The position numbers and the translations under genes are program-made. Of a stretch of DNA of 64,000 bases, positions 26,419-35,498 are shown in pieces. Positions within the stretch are counted from its first letter, which is position 1. Each line of letters starts with the position of its first letter. This stretch comes from Hydrogenophilales bacterium 16-64-40 (GTDB lineage Bacteria > Pseudomonadota > Gammaproteobacteria > Burkholderiales > Thiobacillaceae). The stretch spans positions 117,785 through 181,784 of the forward strand of contig NCGX01000001.1 of NCBI GenBank assembly GCA_002256995.1, given 5' to 3'. The notes below the pieces were generated by a model, which had not been told where the DNA came from, ran no database searches, and worked only from the letters and a program-made list of their open reading frames with translations.

Positions 26419-28161
26419 ATGCGCGCCACCCGCTTTTTCATTTCCACCACCAAGGAAGCCCCGTCCGAAGCCGAACTCGTCAGCCACAAGCTGATGCTGC
26501 GCGCCGGCCTCATCAAGCGCCTGGGGTCGGGACTGTATACCTGGATGCCACTGGGACTGCGCGTGCTGCGCCGGGTCGAGGCGGTGGTGCGCGAGGAGAT
26601 GAACCGCGCCGGCGCGATCGAACTCCTGATGCCGGCGGTGCAGCCGGCCGAACTGTGGGAGGAAACCGGGCGCTGGGCGGTGTTCGGCCCGCAGATGCTG
26701 AAAATCAAGGATCGCCATCAGCGCGATTTCTGCTTCGGCCCCACCCACGAGGAAGTCATCACCGACGTCGCGCGACGCGAAATCAAGAGCTATCGGCAAT
26801 TGCCGGTCAACTTCTACCAGATCCAGATGAAATTCCGCGACGAGATCCGCCCGCGCTTCGGCGTCATGCGCGCGCGCGAATTCCTGATGAAGGACGCCTA
26901 TTCCTTCCATGCCGGCAAGGACAGCCTCGCCGCCACCTATCAGACCATGTACGACGCCTACACGCGGGTTTTCAGCCGGCTGGGGCTGACCTTCCGCGCG
27001 GTGGCGGCCGACACCGGCGCCATCGGCGGCTCCGCCTCGCACGAGTTCCACGCGCTGGCGGACTCCGGCGAAGACCTGATCGCCTACTGCCCTGACTCCG
27101 ACTACGCCGCCAACGTCGAGCTCGCCGAGGCGCTCGCCCCTGCCGCGCCGCGCGCCGCGCCTCAGGAAACGCTGCGCGAGGTGGATACGCCGAAACAGAC
27201 CACCTGCGAGGACGTCGCGGCTTTGCTCGACATCCCGCTCACCCGGACCGTGAAGCTCATCGCCGGGATGGTCAAGGACGGCGCCGGCGAGCAGATGGTC
27301 GCGCTGCTGCTGCGCGGCGACCACATGCTGAACGAGGTCAAGCTCGGCAAGCTGCCCGGCATGGCGGACTTCCGGCTGGCGAGTGAAGCCGAAATCCGCG
27401 CGGCCTTCGATTGCCCGCCCGGTTTCCTGGGGCCGGTCGGGCTCGATCGCGCCAAAATCAGGGTCATTGCGGATCGCACGGTCGCGGCGATGAGCGATTT
27501 TGTCTGCGGCGCCAACAAGCCGAAATATCACCTGGCCGGGGTAAATTTTGGTCGTGACCTGCAGGAACCGGATGTTGTGGCCGATATAAGGAATGTGATG
27601 TCCGGCGACACCAGCCCCGACGGCCAGGGCACGCTGCAATTGTGTCGCGGCATCGAGGTCGGCCACGTGTTCCAGCTTGGCAGCACATATTCGCAGGCGA
27701 TGAACGCGACCTATCTGGACGAGGCCGGCAAGTCGCAGGCCATGGAAATGGGCTGCTATGGCATCGGCGTGTCGCGCATCGTGGCCTCGGCCATCGAGCA
27801 GAATCACGACGCCAAAGGCATCATCTGGCCGTCAACCATGGCGCCCTTCTTGCTGGTGATCGTGGCCATCGGCTACGGCAAGAGCGAGTTGGTTAGACAA
27901 GCTGCCGATACGTTATATGCTGAACTGGTTGCCGCCGGCCATGATGTGTTGCTGGACGACCGCGACGAGCGCCCTGGCGTGATGTTTGCCGACGCCGAGT
28001 TGATCGGTATTCCGCATCGCGTCACGGTGGGCGAGCGCGGCCTCACGGATGGCGCGATCGAATACCAGCCGCGCCGCGCCGCGCCGGGTCAAACCGGCGA
28101 AGCGCAGAAAATCGCGCTGGCCGATGCAACGGCATTTTTGACTGGAGTTTTAGGAGGCTGA
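26419..28161 (+). CDS. proS: prolyl-tRNA synthetase
   Basis: ProS charges tRNA-Pro. The 580-aa protein is the bacterial type. It has the class II core with motif 2 ([21 protein letters not shown] is split across about 145-165), an inserted YbaK-like editing domain (about 225-400, [15 protein letters not shown]), motif 3 [14 protein letters not shown], and the anticodon-binding domain at the C-terminus ([20 protein letters not shown]). ATG 26419 starts [20 protein letters not shown], as in homologs. The lytic transglycosylase gene follows 1 bp after the stop. Confidence 0.98.
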   Translation: MRATRFFISTTKEAPSEAELVSHKLMLRAGLIKRLGSGLYTWMPLGLRVLRRVEAVVREEMNRAGAIELLMPAVQPAELWEETGRWAVFGPQMLKIKDRHQRDFCFGPTHEEVITDVARREIKSYRQLPVNFYQIQMKFRDEIRPRFGVMRAREFLMKDAYSFHAGKDSLAATYQTMYDAYTRVFSRLGLTFRAVAADTGAIGGSASHEFHALADSGEDLIAYCPDSDYAANVELAEALAPAAPRAAPQETLREVDTPKQTTCEDVAALLDIPLTRTVKLIAGMVKDGAGEQMVALLLRGDHMLNEVKLGKLPGMADFRLASEAEIRAAFDCPPGFLGPVGLDRAKIRVIADRTVAAMSDFVCGANKPKYHLAGVNFGRDLQEPDVVADIRNVMSGDTSPDGQGTLQLCRGIEVGHVFQLGSTYSQAMNATYLDEAGKSQAMEMGCYGIGVSRIVASAIEQNHDAKGIIWPSTMAPFLLVIVAIGYGKSELVRQAADTLYAELVAAGHDVLLDDRDERPGVMFADAELIGIPHRVTVGERGLTDGAIEYQPRRAAPGQTGEAQKIALADATAFLTGVLGG

Positions 28162-28162
28162 C

Positions 28163-28798
28163 ATGAAGCAGACAACGCACATCGGATTGCTGATCACCGC
28201 CCTGCTGCTGGCCCTGCCCGCCCAGGCGGGCAACCAGCGCGAAGAGGCCATGTCGGCCAATGTGCGTTCGTCCATGCAGCGCGGACTGGCCGACACCGCG
28301 GTCACCCGCACGGCGTTTCGGCAGGCTGCGGACGAGGCAGCCTGGCTGAAGGAGATGTCGAGTCGGCTCGCCAAGCGCATGCCAGACGAGGCCGAGCGGC
28401 TGGAGTTTCTGACCACCCTGCACTGGGAAGCCTCGCGCGCCGGGGTCGATCCGCAACTGATGCTCGGCCTGATCCAGGTCGAAAGCGGATTCCGCAAGTA
28501 CGCGGTGTCGCCGGTGGGCGCACGCGGTTACACCCAGGTGATGCCATTCTGGGCCAAGGCTATCGGCAATCCCGACCACAACCTGTTCCAGCTGCGCACC
28601 AACCTGCGCTATGGCGCGCTAATTTTGCGGCATTACATCGACATTGAACGCGGTGATTTATTCCGCGCGCTGGGCCGTTACAACGGCAGCCTGGGGCGCC
28701 CCGAATACCCCAACCTTGTGGTTGGCGCCTGGAAGCGCCACTGGGATTACACTCCCAGCACCCAACCGGCCGACACGACCGTCGCATCCCGCAGCTGA
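28163..28798 (+). CDS. lytic transglycosylase, SLT domain
   Basis: This secreted enzyme would cleave peptidoglycan with formation of 1,6-anhydro-muropeptides. The 211-aa protein has a signal peptide (1-23, cut after AQA), a linker, and an SLT/Slt70-type domain with the catalytic Glu in LIQVESGFRKYAVSP, followed by GARGYTQVMPFW and RTNLRYGALILRHY. It starts one base after proS with a good site (TTTTAGGAGGCTGAC), so the two are co-transcribed, an arrangement seen in other betaproteobacteria. Confidence 0.93.
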   Translation: MKQTTHIGLLITALLLALPAQAGNQREEAMSANVRSSMQRGLADTAVTRTAFRQAADEAAWLKEMSSRLAKRMPDEAERLEFLTTLHWEASRAGVDPQLMLGLIQVESGFRKYAVSPVGARGYTQVMPFWAKAIGNPDHNLFQLRTNLRYGALILRHYIDIERGDLFRALGRYNGSLGRPEYPNLVVGAWKRHWDYTPSTQPADTTVASRS

Positions 28799-29023
28799 AA
28801 CGTCCCCGGTTGGGACGCCAAGCTGGTTCGCCACCCTGGCGAAATTTCAACCAGCCGTCACGCATTCGTCACGTCTGCCGCCGTTTATCGATACGCCCCT
28901 CCACCGCCAACCGCGCTGCAAGCTGGCCGGTAAAGGGGAGGCGCGCAATCCACGCCCTGGCACAGGGCATGCTGGGCTGACACAGGTGCTTCACCTGCAC
29001 CACGATAACAATTGGAGGCGACC

Positions 29024-29542
29024 ATGGACATGGCAATGCAATTGTCCCGCACGGCTAAGGGACAGGATGAAATCTTCAACCACGGCCACACCCTGCGGCC
29101 CAAGCAGCGGCAAATCATGTTCGCGATCGGCAACGGTATTTCGTTGGGCGAACTGCGCAGCAAGCTGCCCAGTTGCGTCGAGCTGGAAACGATGGTGAAC
29201 GATTTGCTGCAAAGCGGGCTCATCGAGACGCTGCACAACCCGGCGGCGGCCCAGGCCGCCGCCGCACCCAGCCTGCCGACGGTCCCGGAGGTGGCTGCGC
29301 ACGCTGCTGCCGCGCCCCCTCAACCAGCAGACCGTCTGGAAGCGGGGCGCAGCTACGTGCTGGAATTCATGGCCACACTGGTGGGAACCAAATCACCGGC
29401 TGATCGGCAGATGAGCGAAGTGAAGGACCTGGCGAGCTTCAACACGGTCCTGCCGATGTGCCGCAGGGTGATCGCCGCTGTGGCTTCGCCGCATCAGGCG
29501 GCGGAAATGGAGGCGGGAGCCGCCAAGCGCATGACCGCCTGA
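29024..29542 (+). CDS. hypothetical protein with N-terminal winged-helix-like region
   Basis: A 172-aa cytoplasmic protein I cannot name. The start ATG 29024 follows a perfect GGAGG with 5-bp spacing. Residues 17-70 (LRPKQRQIMFAIGNGISLGEL, then VNDLLQSGLIETL) resemble a winged helix as found in response-regulator or DNA-binding proteins. An Ala/Pro-rich linker spans 72-101. The second helical part is 105-165. The upstream gap of 225 bp contains only a small hairpin (CAGGTG-CTT-CACCTG) before the ribosome-binding site. A regulator is possible; no partner is visible. Confidence 0.75.
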   Translation: MDMAMQLSRTAKGQDEIFNHGHTLRPKQRQIMFAIGNGISLGELRSKLPSCVELETMVNDLLQSGLIETLHNPAAAQAAAAPSLPTVPEVAAHAAAAPPQPADRLEAGRSYVLEFMATLVGTKSPADRQMSEVKDLASFNTVLPMCRRVIAAVASPHQAAEMEAGAAKRMTA

Positions 29543-29626
29543 TAGCTGCCCTGAGGGCAATGCCACGGGTTTGCCCTGTCGCGCGGTTCAAGTCGCCGGC
29601 GCGTCAAGCCAAACCAGCCCGCCCGT

Positions 29627-30142
29627 TCAGGGCGGACTCAGGATAACCAGCGTCTTCGGCTGGCAGTCCGCTGTCACCACGGTGCCCGCGCCACCCGGCA
29701 CCGAACTGACCACACCATTGAACGGCGCCTTCAGTTCAGCATCGCTGAGGTTCTTTTTCGCAATCACGAGGCGCGCATTGGCGCCCGACAGGGCGGATTT
29801 CGTCCGTGTGTGACGCAACGTGGCCGCTTCGAGTTCGCTGGCCGACGACACGGTGCGGTTGAACAACTCCTCCGCCCGCTCCAGTTCACGCCTGGCGTCC
29901 GCCTCATCGGCATCCGCCCGCGCGTGCTCCGCCGTTGCCTCATCAAGTCGGGCCTGCAGCACGGTCCGGTCGAGACGCAGCAGCACCGCGCCCTTCTTCA
30001 CCCGCTGACCGGACTTCACCAGGACTTCCTCGACCACCCCGGATACGCGGGTGGTGAGCTCGACCCGCTCGGCCGCCCATGACGAGCCGGCCGCCCCCAG
30101 ACACAACCCGGCCAGTGCGACCCCCACAATGCGCTGCTTCAT
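29627..30142 (-). CDS. minimal HlyD/RND-type membrane fusion (adaptor) protein
   Basis: The 171-aa protein has a signal peptide (cut after SWA, about 23), one lipoyl half (33-58, SGVVEEVLVKSGQRVKKG), a helical hairpin (about 60-132, rich in Ala/Glu/Arg) and the second lipoyl half (135-158, LKAPFNGVVSSVPGG), then stops. The beta-barrel and membrane-proximal domains of ordinary adaptors (350-400 aa) are absent. It shares one base with the tolC-like gene (TAATG), so translation is coupled. No inner-membrane pump gene is adjacent, so the transport partner is unknown. Confidence 0.82.
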   Translation of the reverse strand: MKQRIVGVALAGLCLGAAGSSWAAERVELTTRVSGVVEEVLVKSGQRVKKGAVLLRLDRTVLQARLDEATAEHARADADEADARRELERAEELFNRTVSSASELEAATLRHTRTKSALSGANARLVIAKKNLSDAELKAPFNGVVSSVPGGAGTVVTADCQPKTLVILSPP

Positions 30143-31407
30143 TACTGTGCTCCCTCAACAGGCGGCAGGTCGCCGCCGGACAATGCTTCCAGCCGCGCGA
30201 GCGCCAGCGCCAGGCGATATTCCATTTGTTTGCGCCGCAGTTGCGCTGCCTGGGTTTCCGCCATGCTGTTCCCGAGATTGGTTTTCAGTTCGAGCTCGTA
30301 CTCGGCGCGCGCGCGTTCCAGCGCCCAGTCGCGATATTCCACCTGCTTGTCGGCGGCGGCGATGCCACTGTCACGCAACCACTCGATCTCCTGCAAGGTG
30401 GCGAGAAGCGAGTCCGAAAGATCGAGCTTGAGTTTTTCCAGTTCGGCGGCGCGGCGCTCCTTCTGGGCCAGCTCGCGCGCCACGCGCGCATCCACCCGGC
30501 CGCCCTGGTAAAGCGGGATATTGAATACCAGCCCGGCGCTGATTTCATCGCGGGTGGTCGATTCGCGGCTAAAGCCGGCACCAAACACTTCAGCGTCCAG
30601 CGTCGGATTGCGTTCGGCGCGAATCGCGCCCAGCCGCGAATCGGACGCCGCGAGTTGCGCCTGCAAGGCCTGCACCCGCGGATTCTTCTGCATCATCCAG
30701 GCCTGCAGCGAATCGAATTCAGGCACCGGCCGGGTATTGTCCTGTAAGGCAGGTTCGGCGAGGGTGGCCGGCAGCTTGCCCGGGCGATACATGGCATGCG
30801 CGAGTTTCTGCCGCGTGCTGCGCGTGCGCTGCAGGCTGGCGTTGCGTCGTTCACGCCAGTCCTGATAGAACGCTTCCAGCCGCAACAGATCGGGCCGGTT
30901 GCCGACGCCCAGCTCAAATCGCTCGCGGGCCTTGTCCCAGTCGAGATAGGCCACCGTCATGAATTCGTTGTCCGCGACATACTGCTGGTCGGCCAGCAGC
31001 ACGTCGAAATAGCGGGCCATGATATCGATGCGGCGCAGGCTCTCGATGCTGAGCAGCTCGGCGTGGCGCGCTGCGATTTCCTGGTCGGCGGCGGCGACAG
31101 CCTGGTCGGTCCGCCCGAAATCCAGCAAGGGCTTGCGCGCGACGATGCGGCCGATATTGTCGGGCTTCCAGTCCCCATCGGGTTGCCGTCCCCGGCGCAG
31201 GCTGCCGTCCAGAAACAGGCTGAAATCCTGCCGGCTGGCCGCCTGCTCGCGGTCGGCGCGCGACAGCGCAAGGTCGCTCTCGGCCATGCGCCGGTCGGGG
31301 TGGGCGGCTGTCACGGTAGCCAGGGCTTCTTCCAGCGTCAGGCGCTCCGCCACGGCTGCGCCGGACAATGCCCACGCCAGCACCGCACAGCAAGCGGCGC
31401 GCTTCAT
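30142..31407 (-). CDS. TolC-family outer membrane channel protein
   Basis: The 421-aa protein has a signal peptide (1-20, cut after AVA) and the repeat layout of outer membrane efflux proteins: ALATVTAAHPDRRMAESDLAL at the start of the first half, long alpha-helical stretches, LVFNIPLYQGGRVDARVAR in the second half, and a C-terminal repeat of helices. It would be the outer membrane duct for the small adaptor that follows. It overlaps the upstream thioredoxin-like gene by 4 bp (ATGA) and the downstream adaptor by 1 bp, so three genes are coupled. Confidence 0.9.
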   Translation of the reverse strand: MKRAACCAVLAWALSGAAVAERLTLEEALATVTAAHPDRRMAESDLALSRADREQAASRQDFSLFLDGSLRRGRQPDGDWKPDNIGRIVARKPLLDFGRTDQAVAAADQEIAARHAELLSIESLRRIDIMARYFDVLLADQQYVADNEFMTVAYLDWDKARERFELGVGNRPDLLRLEAFYQDWRERRNASLQRTRSTRQKLAHAMYRPGKLPATLAEPALQDNTRPVPEFDSLQAWMMQKNPRVQALQAQLAASDSRLGAIRAERNPTLDAEVFGAGFSRESTTRDEISAGLVFNIPLYQGGRVDARVARELAQKERRAAELEKLKLDLSDSLLATLQEIEWLRDSGIAAADKQVEYRDWALERARAEYELELKTNLGNSMAETQAAQLRRKQMEYRLALALARLEALSGGDLPPVEGAQ

Positions 31408-31910
31408 TTGCCTTGCTTGTATTTGATGAAGTGCTGCGTCGTGTAGGCGCCTTCGCTGACATAGCGCCCCAGTAGCATGAATTCGTCCTTGTTCTTGACC
31501 GGGCCGGTATGGCGCGCCACCATTTTGCCGTCGAGATCGAAGAACATCAGTACCGGCGTGGCACGCACGCGCAGCCCGAAGGCAAACGCCTTTTCGGTGG
31601 TGTGATTGCCCTGGAAATCAGTCATTTCCGTGTCGCCGTTGACGTCGATCGGATACAGCAGGAATTTTGCGCGATAGTCATCCTGCACGTCGGACTGGTT
31701 GAGGATGGTGGTTTTCATGCGCTCGCAAAAGGGACAGGCGTCCATCTCGAAGAAAAGGAAGATGCCCTGCTTGCCCTGCTTTCTGGCTTCCTGCAAATCG
31801 GCCTGCAGGTCGCCGAACTTGGGCTGGAAGAAATGGTTGGCCGGGTCGCGCGTCTCCGCCCAGGCGGGCGCAGCCAATATCAGGAAGAACGCGATAAGCA
31901 TTTGGCGCAT
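31404..31910 (-). CDS. periplasmic thioredoxin-fold protein, SoxW-like
   Basis: The 168-aa protein has a signal peptide (1-18, cut after AWA) and a thioredoxin domain with the redox pair C59-P-F-C62 (FFEMDACPFCERMK), followed by DVNGDTEMTDFQG and the cis-proline segment RVRATPVLMFFDLDG. This is the SoxW/thioredoxin-like family linked to sox clusters in sulfur oxidisers, but no sox gene is in this window. It lies 23 bp after the TlpA-like gene and overlaps the tolC-like gene by 4 bp. Confidence 0.88.
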   Translation of the reverse strand: MRQMLIAFFLILAAPAWAETRDPANHFFQPKFGDLQADLQEARKQGKQGIFLFFEMDACPFCERMKTTILNQSDVQDDYRAKFLLYPIDVNGDTEMTDFQGNHTTEKAFAFGLRVRATPVLMFFDLDGKMVARHTGPVKNKDEFMLLGRYVSEGAYTTQHFIKYKQGK

Positions 31911-31933
31911 GGTGTCTCCTCGGTTTTGCAGAC

Positions 31934-32428
31934 TTATTTTTTCGGGCGGGCCGGCTTGCTGGCGATGTAGCTTTCCACCGACGCCCGCGTAATCAGACCC
32001 ACTTGCTGGGCGACCATTTTACCCTCAGGGTTGAACAGATAGGTGGTCGGCAAACCCTGCACCGGGCCGATCTGGCTGACGATTTCAGGGGTGCCCAGCA
32101 CGATCGGATATTCGACCAGCAGGCCCTCGGCGAAATCGGTCACCTGCTTGGCGTTGCGGTAATCCATGGCGACGCCGATGACCACGAGGTTGTTTTTCTT
32201 GTTTTCGTGCAGCGCGATCAGGTCGGGGATTTCTTCCAGGCAGGGGGGGCACCAGGTTGCCCAATAATTCACCAGCACCCATTTCCCCTTGTAGCCGGAC
32301 AGCGAATGGGGCTTGCCGTTGGTGTCGGTCACCTTGAAATCGGCGGCCTGCGCCGCCGAAACCATCAGGGCCAACAACAGCCCGGCCAGCCACATCGGAT
32401 AAAATCGACCGCTTTGTAACGTCTGCAT
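31934..32428 (-). CDS. TlpA-family thiol:disulfide protein
   Basis: The protein is 164 aa from ATG 32428. It is a periplasmic or membrane-anchored thioredoxin with the redox pair C60-P-P-C63 (NYWATWCPPCLEEIP) and a cis-proline region VQGLPTTYLFNPEGK. TlpA/ResA proteins reduce apo-cytochrome c or other exported thiols. The start at 32428 is only 12 bp from fumC on the other strand. An internal ATG at residue 12 (32395) gives a cleaner signal peptide (MWLAGLLLALMVSAAQA) and may be the true start. Confidence 0.9.
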   Translation of the reverse strand: MQTLQSGRFYPMWLAGLLLALMVSAAQAADFKVTDTNGKPHSLSGYKGKWVLVNYWATWCPPCLEEIPDLIALHENKKNNLVVIGVAMDYRNAKQVTDFAEGLLVEYPIVLGTPEIVSQIGPVQGLPTTYLFNPEGKMVAQQVGLITRASVESYIASKPARPKK

Positions 32429-32440
32429 TATTTTTCCACC

Positions 32441-33841
32441 ATGAACGAATTTCGTACTGAGAAGGACTCGCTCGGCGAAGTCAAGGTTCCCGGGAACGCC
32501 TGGTATGGCGCACAGACCGCTCGCGCGGTGGCCAATTTTCCCATTTCCGGCCGCCGCCCGGATAAGGATTTCGTACTAGCGCACGTGCGAATCAAGTTGG
32601 CCGCCGCACGTGCCAACTGCCAGCCGGGCTGGCTGCCCGAAGAGAAGCGCGACGCCATCGTCGCCGCCTGCGAGAAAATCCTCGCCGGCGAGCATGGCGA
32701 CGAATTCGTGGTCGACCGCTTCCAGGCCGGCGCCGGCACCAGCCACAACATGAACAGCAACGAAGTCATCGCCAACCTCGCCAACGTGGCGCTGGGCGGG
32801 GAAAAAGGCGCTTACCAGCCGGTCAACCCCAACGACGACGTCAACATGGGGCAGTCGACCAACGACACCATCCCCACCGCGATCCGGCTCGCCGTGCTGG
32901 CCAAGCTGCCGCGCCTGACCGCGGCGGTGCACGCCATGGCTGCGGAATTTTCGCGCCTGGCCGAGCGAGAGAAGGACACGGTGAAGTCCGGCCGCACCCA
33001 TCTGCAGGATGCGGTGCCGACCACGCTGGGCCAGGAGCTCGCCGGCTACGCCTGGACCCTCATGCGCTGCGCCGCGGCGCTCGACGCGGTGCGCCCGGCG
33101 CTATGCGAGATCGGGCTCGGCGGTTCCGCCGCCGGCACCGGGCTCAACACCTCGCCCGACTATGCGGCGCGCGCCGCCGCCGAACTGGCGACGCTCACCG
33201 GCGAGCCGATCCGCGTCGGCCAACTGGTCGCGCAGATGCAATCGATGAACGACCTGGCGCGGCTGTCGGGCGAGATCCGCAACCTGGCGCTGGAGCTGAC
33301 CCGCATCTCCAACGACCTGCGCCTGCTCGCTTCCGGCCCGCGCACCGGGCTCGGCGAAATCCAGCTGCCGCCGGTGCAGCCGGGGTCATCCATCATGCCG
33401 GGCAAGGTCAACCCGGTGATGTTCGAGATGCTGAACCAGGTGTGCTTCCAGGTGCTGGGGCAGGACGCTGCCGTCTCCTACATGGTGCAGGCCGGGCAGA
33501 TGGAGCTCAACGTGATGATGCCGGCGCTCGGCAGCGCGCTGTTCGACGCCATGGACTGGCTGACCAACGCGATGAACGCCGCCACCGACAGGAATCTCAA
33601 GGGCATCGTCGTCAACCGCGAGCGCTGCGCCTTCTTCATCCACCAGAGCGTCGCGCTCGCCACCCTGCTCAACACCCGGATCGGCTACAACCAGGCCGTC
33701 GAAGTCGCCAAGGAATCGGAGCAATCCGGGCGACCGGTGCGCGACATCGTCGCCGAGCGCGGGCTGATGAGCGCGGCCGACTTCGACGCGCTGGTGCTCG
33801 CTGCCGCGCACGGCGTGGGCAGCGGCGGCGGTGCCGGCTAA
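32441..33841 (+). CDS. fumC: class II fumarate hydratase
   Basis: FumC interconverts fumarate and malate in the TCA cycle and, unlike class I fumarases, needs no Fe-S cluster. The 466-aa protein has the superfamily signature GSSIMPGKVNP at 315-325, the substrate-binding segments AGTSHNMNSNEV, GQSTNDTIPTA and KSGRTHLQDA, and a C-terminal YNQAVEVAKES. The start MNEFRTEKDSLG matches homologs. It is divergent from the TlpA-like gene with almost no intergenic space, and ylqF follows 49 bp after the stop. Confidence 0.97.
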   Translation: MNEFRTEKDSLGEVKVPGNAWYGAQTARAVANFPISGRRPDKDFVLAHVRIKLAAARANCQPGWLPEEKRDAIVAACEKILAGEHGDEFVVDRFQAGAGTSHNMNSNEVIANLANVALGGEKGAYQPVNPNDDVNMGQSTNDTIPTAIRLAVLAKLPRLTAAVHAMAAEFSRLAEREKDTVKSGRTHLQDAVPTTLGQELAGYAWTLMRCAAALDAVRPALCEIGLGGSAAGTGLNTSPDYAARAAAELATLTGEPIRVGQLVAQMQSMNDLARLSGEIRNLALELTRISNDLRLLASGPRTGLGEIQLPPVQPGSSIMPGKVNPVMFEMLNQVCFQVLGQDAAVSYMVQAGQMELNVMMPALGSALFDAMDWLTNAMNAATDRNLKGIVVNRERCAFFIHQSVALATLLNTRIGYNQAVEVAKESEQSGRPVRDIVAERGLMSAADFDALVLAAAHGVGSGGGAG

Positions 33842-33890
33842 GCCCGGACTAGTGGGATAATCCCGGCCTTTCCCCCGAACCCCCTACCCC

Positions 33891-34805
33891 ATGGCGATCC
33901 AGTGGTTCCCCGGTCATATGACCACCGCGCGCAAAAAAGCCGCGGAGACGATGGCGCAGATCGACGTGGTGGTCGAGGTGCTCGACGCCCGCCTACCGGA
34001 AGCCGGCAGCAACCCGATGATTCACGAACTGCGCCTGCATCGCCAGCGCTCGTGTCTCAAGCTGCTGAACAAGGCCGACCTGGCCGACCCGGTCGCCACC
34101 CGCGCCTGGCTCGACTATTTCAACAAGCAGCCCGGCGTGCTGGCGGTGGCGATTTCCGCCAAGAAAGCATCCGACGTCGCCAAGCTGCCCGCGCTGGCGC
34201 AGAAACTGGCGCCGCACCGCGACGACACCTTCAAGCCGCTGCGGCTGATGATCATGGGCATCCCCAACGTCGGCAAATCGACGCTGATAAACACCTGGGT
34301 CAAGCGCCGCGTGGCGGCAGTCGGCGACGAGCCGGCAGTAACCAAGTCGCAGCAGCGCATCAACCTGTCGCCGCGTCTGATGCTGGTCGACACGCCGGGG
34401 ATGACCTGGCCGAAGATCGAGCACGATTCCGACGGCTTCATGCTAGCGGCCAGCCACGCGATCGGCCGCAATGCGGTGATCGACGAGGAGGTGGCGATTT
34501 TCCTTGCGGGCATCCTGCTCGAACGCTATCCGGCCTTGCTGAAGGCGCGTTACGGCTTTTCGCTGGCGGGGCTGGATGCGCCCGGGGTGCTCGAAGCGGT
34601 GGCGAGAAAACGCGGCTGCCTGAAGAAGGGGCGCGGCGCCGAGCTCGATCTGGAAAAGGCGGCGATGATCCTGCTCACCGATTACCGCAGCGGCACCCTC
34701 GGCCGCATCAGCCTGGAAACACCGGCGGCGCGCCAGGCGATGCTTGCGGCAGCGGCGAGCAGGCCCAAAAAAACGGTCGCCCCGAAACCCGACGCCGCCG
34801 ACTGA
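33891..34805 (+). CDS. ylqF: ribosome biogenesis GTPase YlqF/RbgA
   Basis: YlqF is a circularly permuted GTPase that acts late in 50S assembly. In this 304-aa protein the G4 motif NKAD (60-63) comes before G1 GIPNVGKST (123-131) and G3 DTPG (near 172). The start IQWFPGHMTTARK is typical. The C-terminal ANTAR-like helical part ends in a basic tail (SRPKKTVAPKP). Its stop abuts the stop of the convergent pgl gene with no spacer between the two. Confidence 0.94.
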   Translation: MAIQWFPGHMTTARKKAAETMAQIDVVVEVLDARLPEAGSNPMIHELRLHRQRSCLKLLNKADLADPVATRAWLDYFNKQPGVLAVAISAKKASDVAKLPALAQKLAPHRDDTFKPLRLMIMGIPNVGKSTLINTWVKRRVAAVGDEPAVTKSQQRINLSPRLMLVDTPGMTWPKIEHDSDGFMLAASHAIGRNAVIDEEVAIFLAGILLERYPALLKARYGFSLAGLDAPGVLEAVARKRGCLKKGRGAELDLEKAAMILLTDYRSGTLGRISLETPAARQAMLAAAASRPKKTVAPKPDAAD

Positions 34806-35498
34806 CTATGCCTCTGCCGGCCAGGCGGCTGCGTCCAGCCAGGCCGCGGTGTTCAACTTGCCCCGCACCGCAGCTACCGGCAGCGTCTCGCCGCTTTTCC
34901 AGCGCGCCAGTGCTTCACGCTTGCCCGAACCGGTGATCACGAACCACACACGCCGGCTGCGACGCAGCCGCGCTGCCGACAGGCTCACCCGCTCGGGCGG
35001 CGGCTTCGGCGCAGCATAAATCGCCAGCACGTCCGGGCTGCCCGGCGCGCCGCCCCAGTCGTGATCGGGAAACAGACTCGCGGTATGGCCGTCCTCGCCC
35101 ATGCCGAGCAGCACGACATCGAAATCGCCCACGTCCTTCAGCCAGCCGGCATAGCGCGTGGCAGCGTCGACCGCGCCACACTCGGCCGGGATCGGGCGGC
35201 GGCTTTCCGGCGGAATGCTTGACGCGGCAAGCCAGGCGGCTTCGATCATGACGTTGTTGCGCTCGGGATGGCCCGCCGGCAGGCAGCGCTCGTCGCCGTA
35301 CCAGGCCTGCCAGCGCGCATCGCCCGCACGCCGGTCAGCCAGCGCGCGATAGAGGGCCAGCGGGGTGGTGCCGCCCGCCAGCACCAGATGAAACACGCCG
35401 CGCGCGGCGATGGCGGTTTCGGCCTCGACGCACAGCGCATCGGCGAGCGCCGCCACGAGCGTGCCGGCATCGGCAAACACCCGCCAATCGGGCTGCAT
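34806..35498 (-). CDS. pgl: 6-phosphogluconolactonase
   Basis: Pgl hydrolyses 6-phosphogluconolactone, the second step of the oxidative pentose phosphate pathway. The 230-aa DevB/NagB-type protein has LVLAGGTTPLALYRAL, YGDERCLPAGHPERNN and VLLGMGEDGHTASLFPDH. ATG 35498 shares one base with the zwf stop (TGATG), so translation is coupled; the open frame further up is antisense-like and ignored. It is the last gene of the gnd-zwf-pgl operon. Confidence 0.95.
   Translation of the reverse strand: MQPDWRVFADAGTLVAALADALCVEAETAIAARGVFHLVLAGGTTPLALYRALADRRAGDARWQAWYGDERCLPAGHPERNNVMIEAAWLAASSIPPESRRPIPAECGAVDAATRYAGWLKDVGDFDVVLLGMGEDGHTASLFPDHDWGGAPGSPDVLAIYAAPKPPPERVSLSAARLRRSRRVWFVITGSGKREALARWKSGETLPVAAVRGKLNTAAWLDAAAWPAEA

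Noticed and set aside
26338-27807. Long minus-strand frame extending the spermidine-synthase-like gene to about 740 residues
   Set aside because: It is antisense to proS, which has full family similarity; the added part has composition typical of a shadow frame in high-GC DNA.
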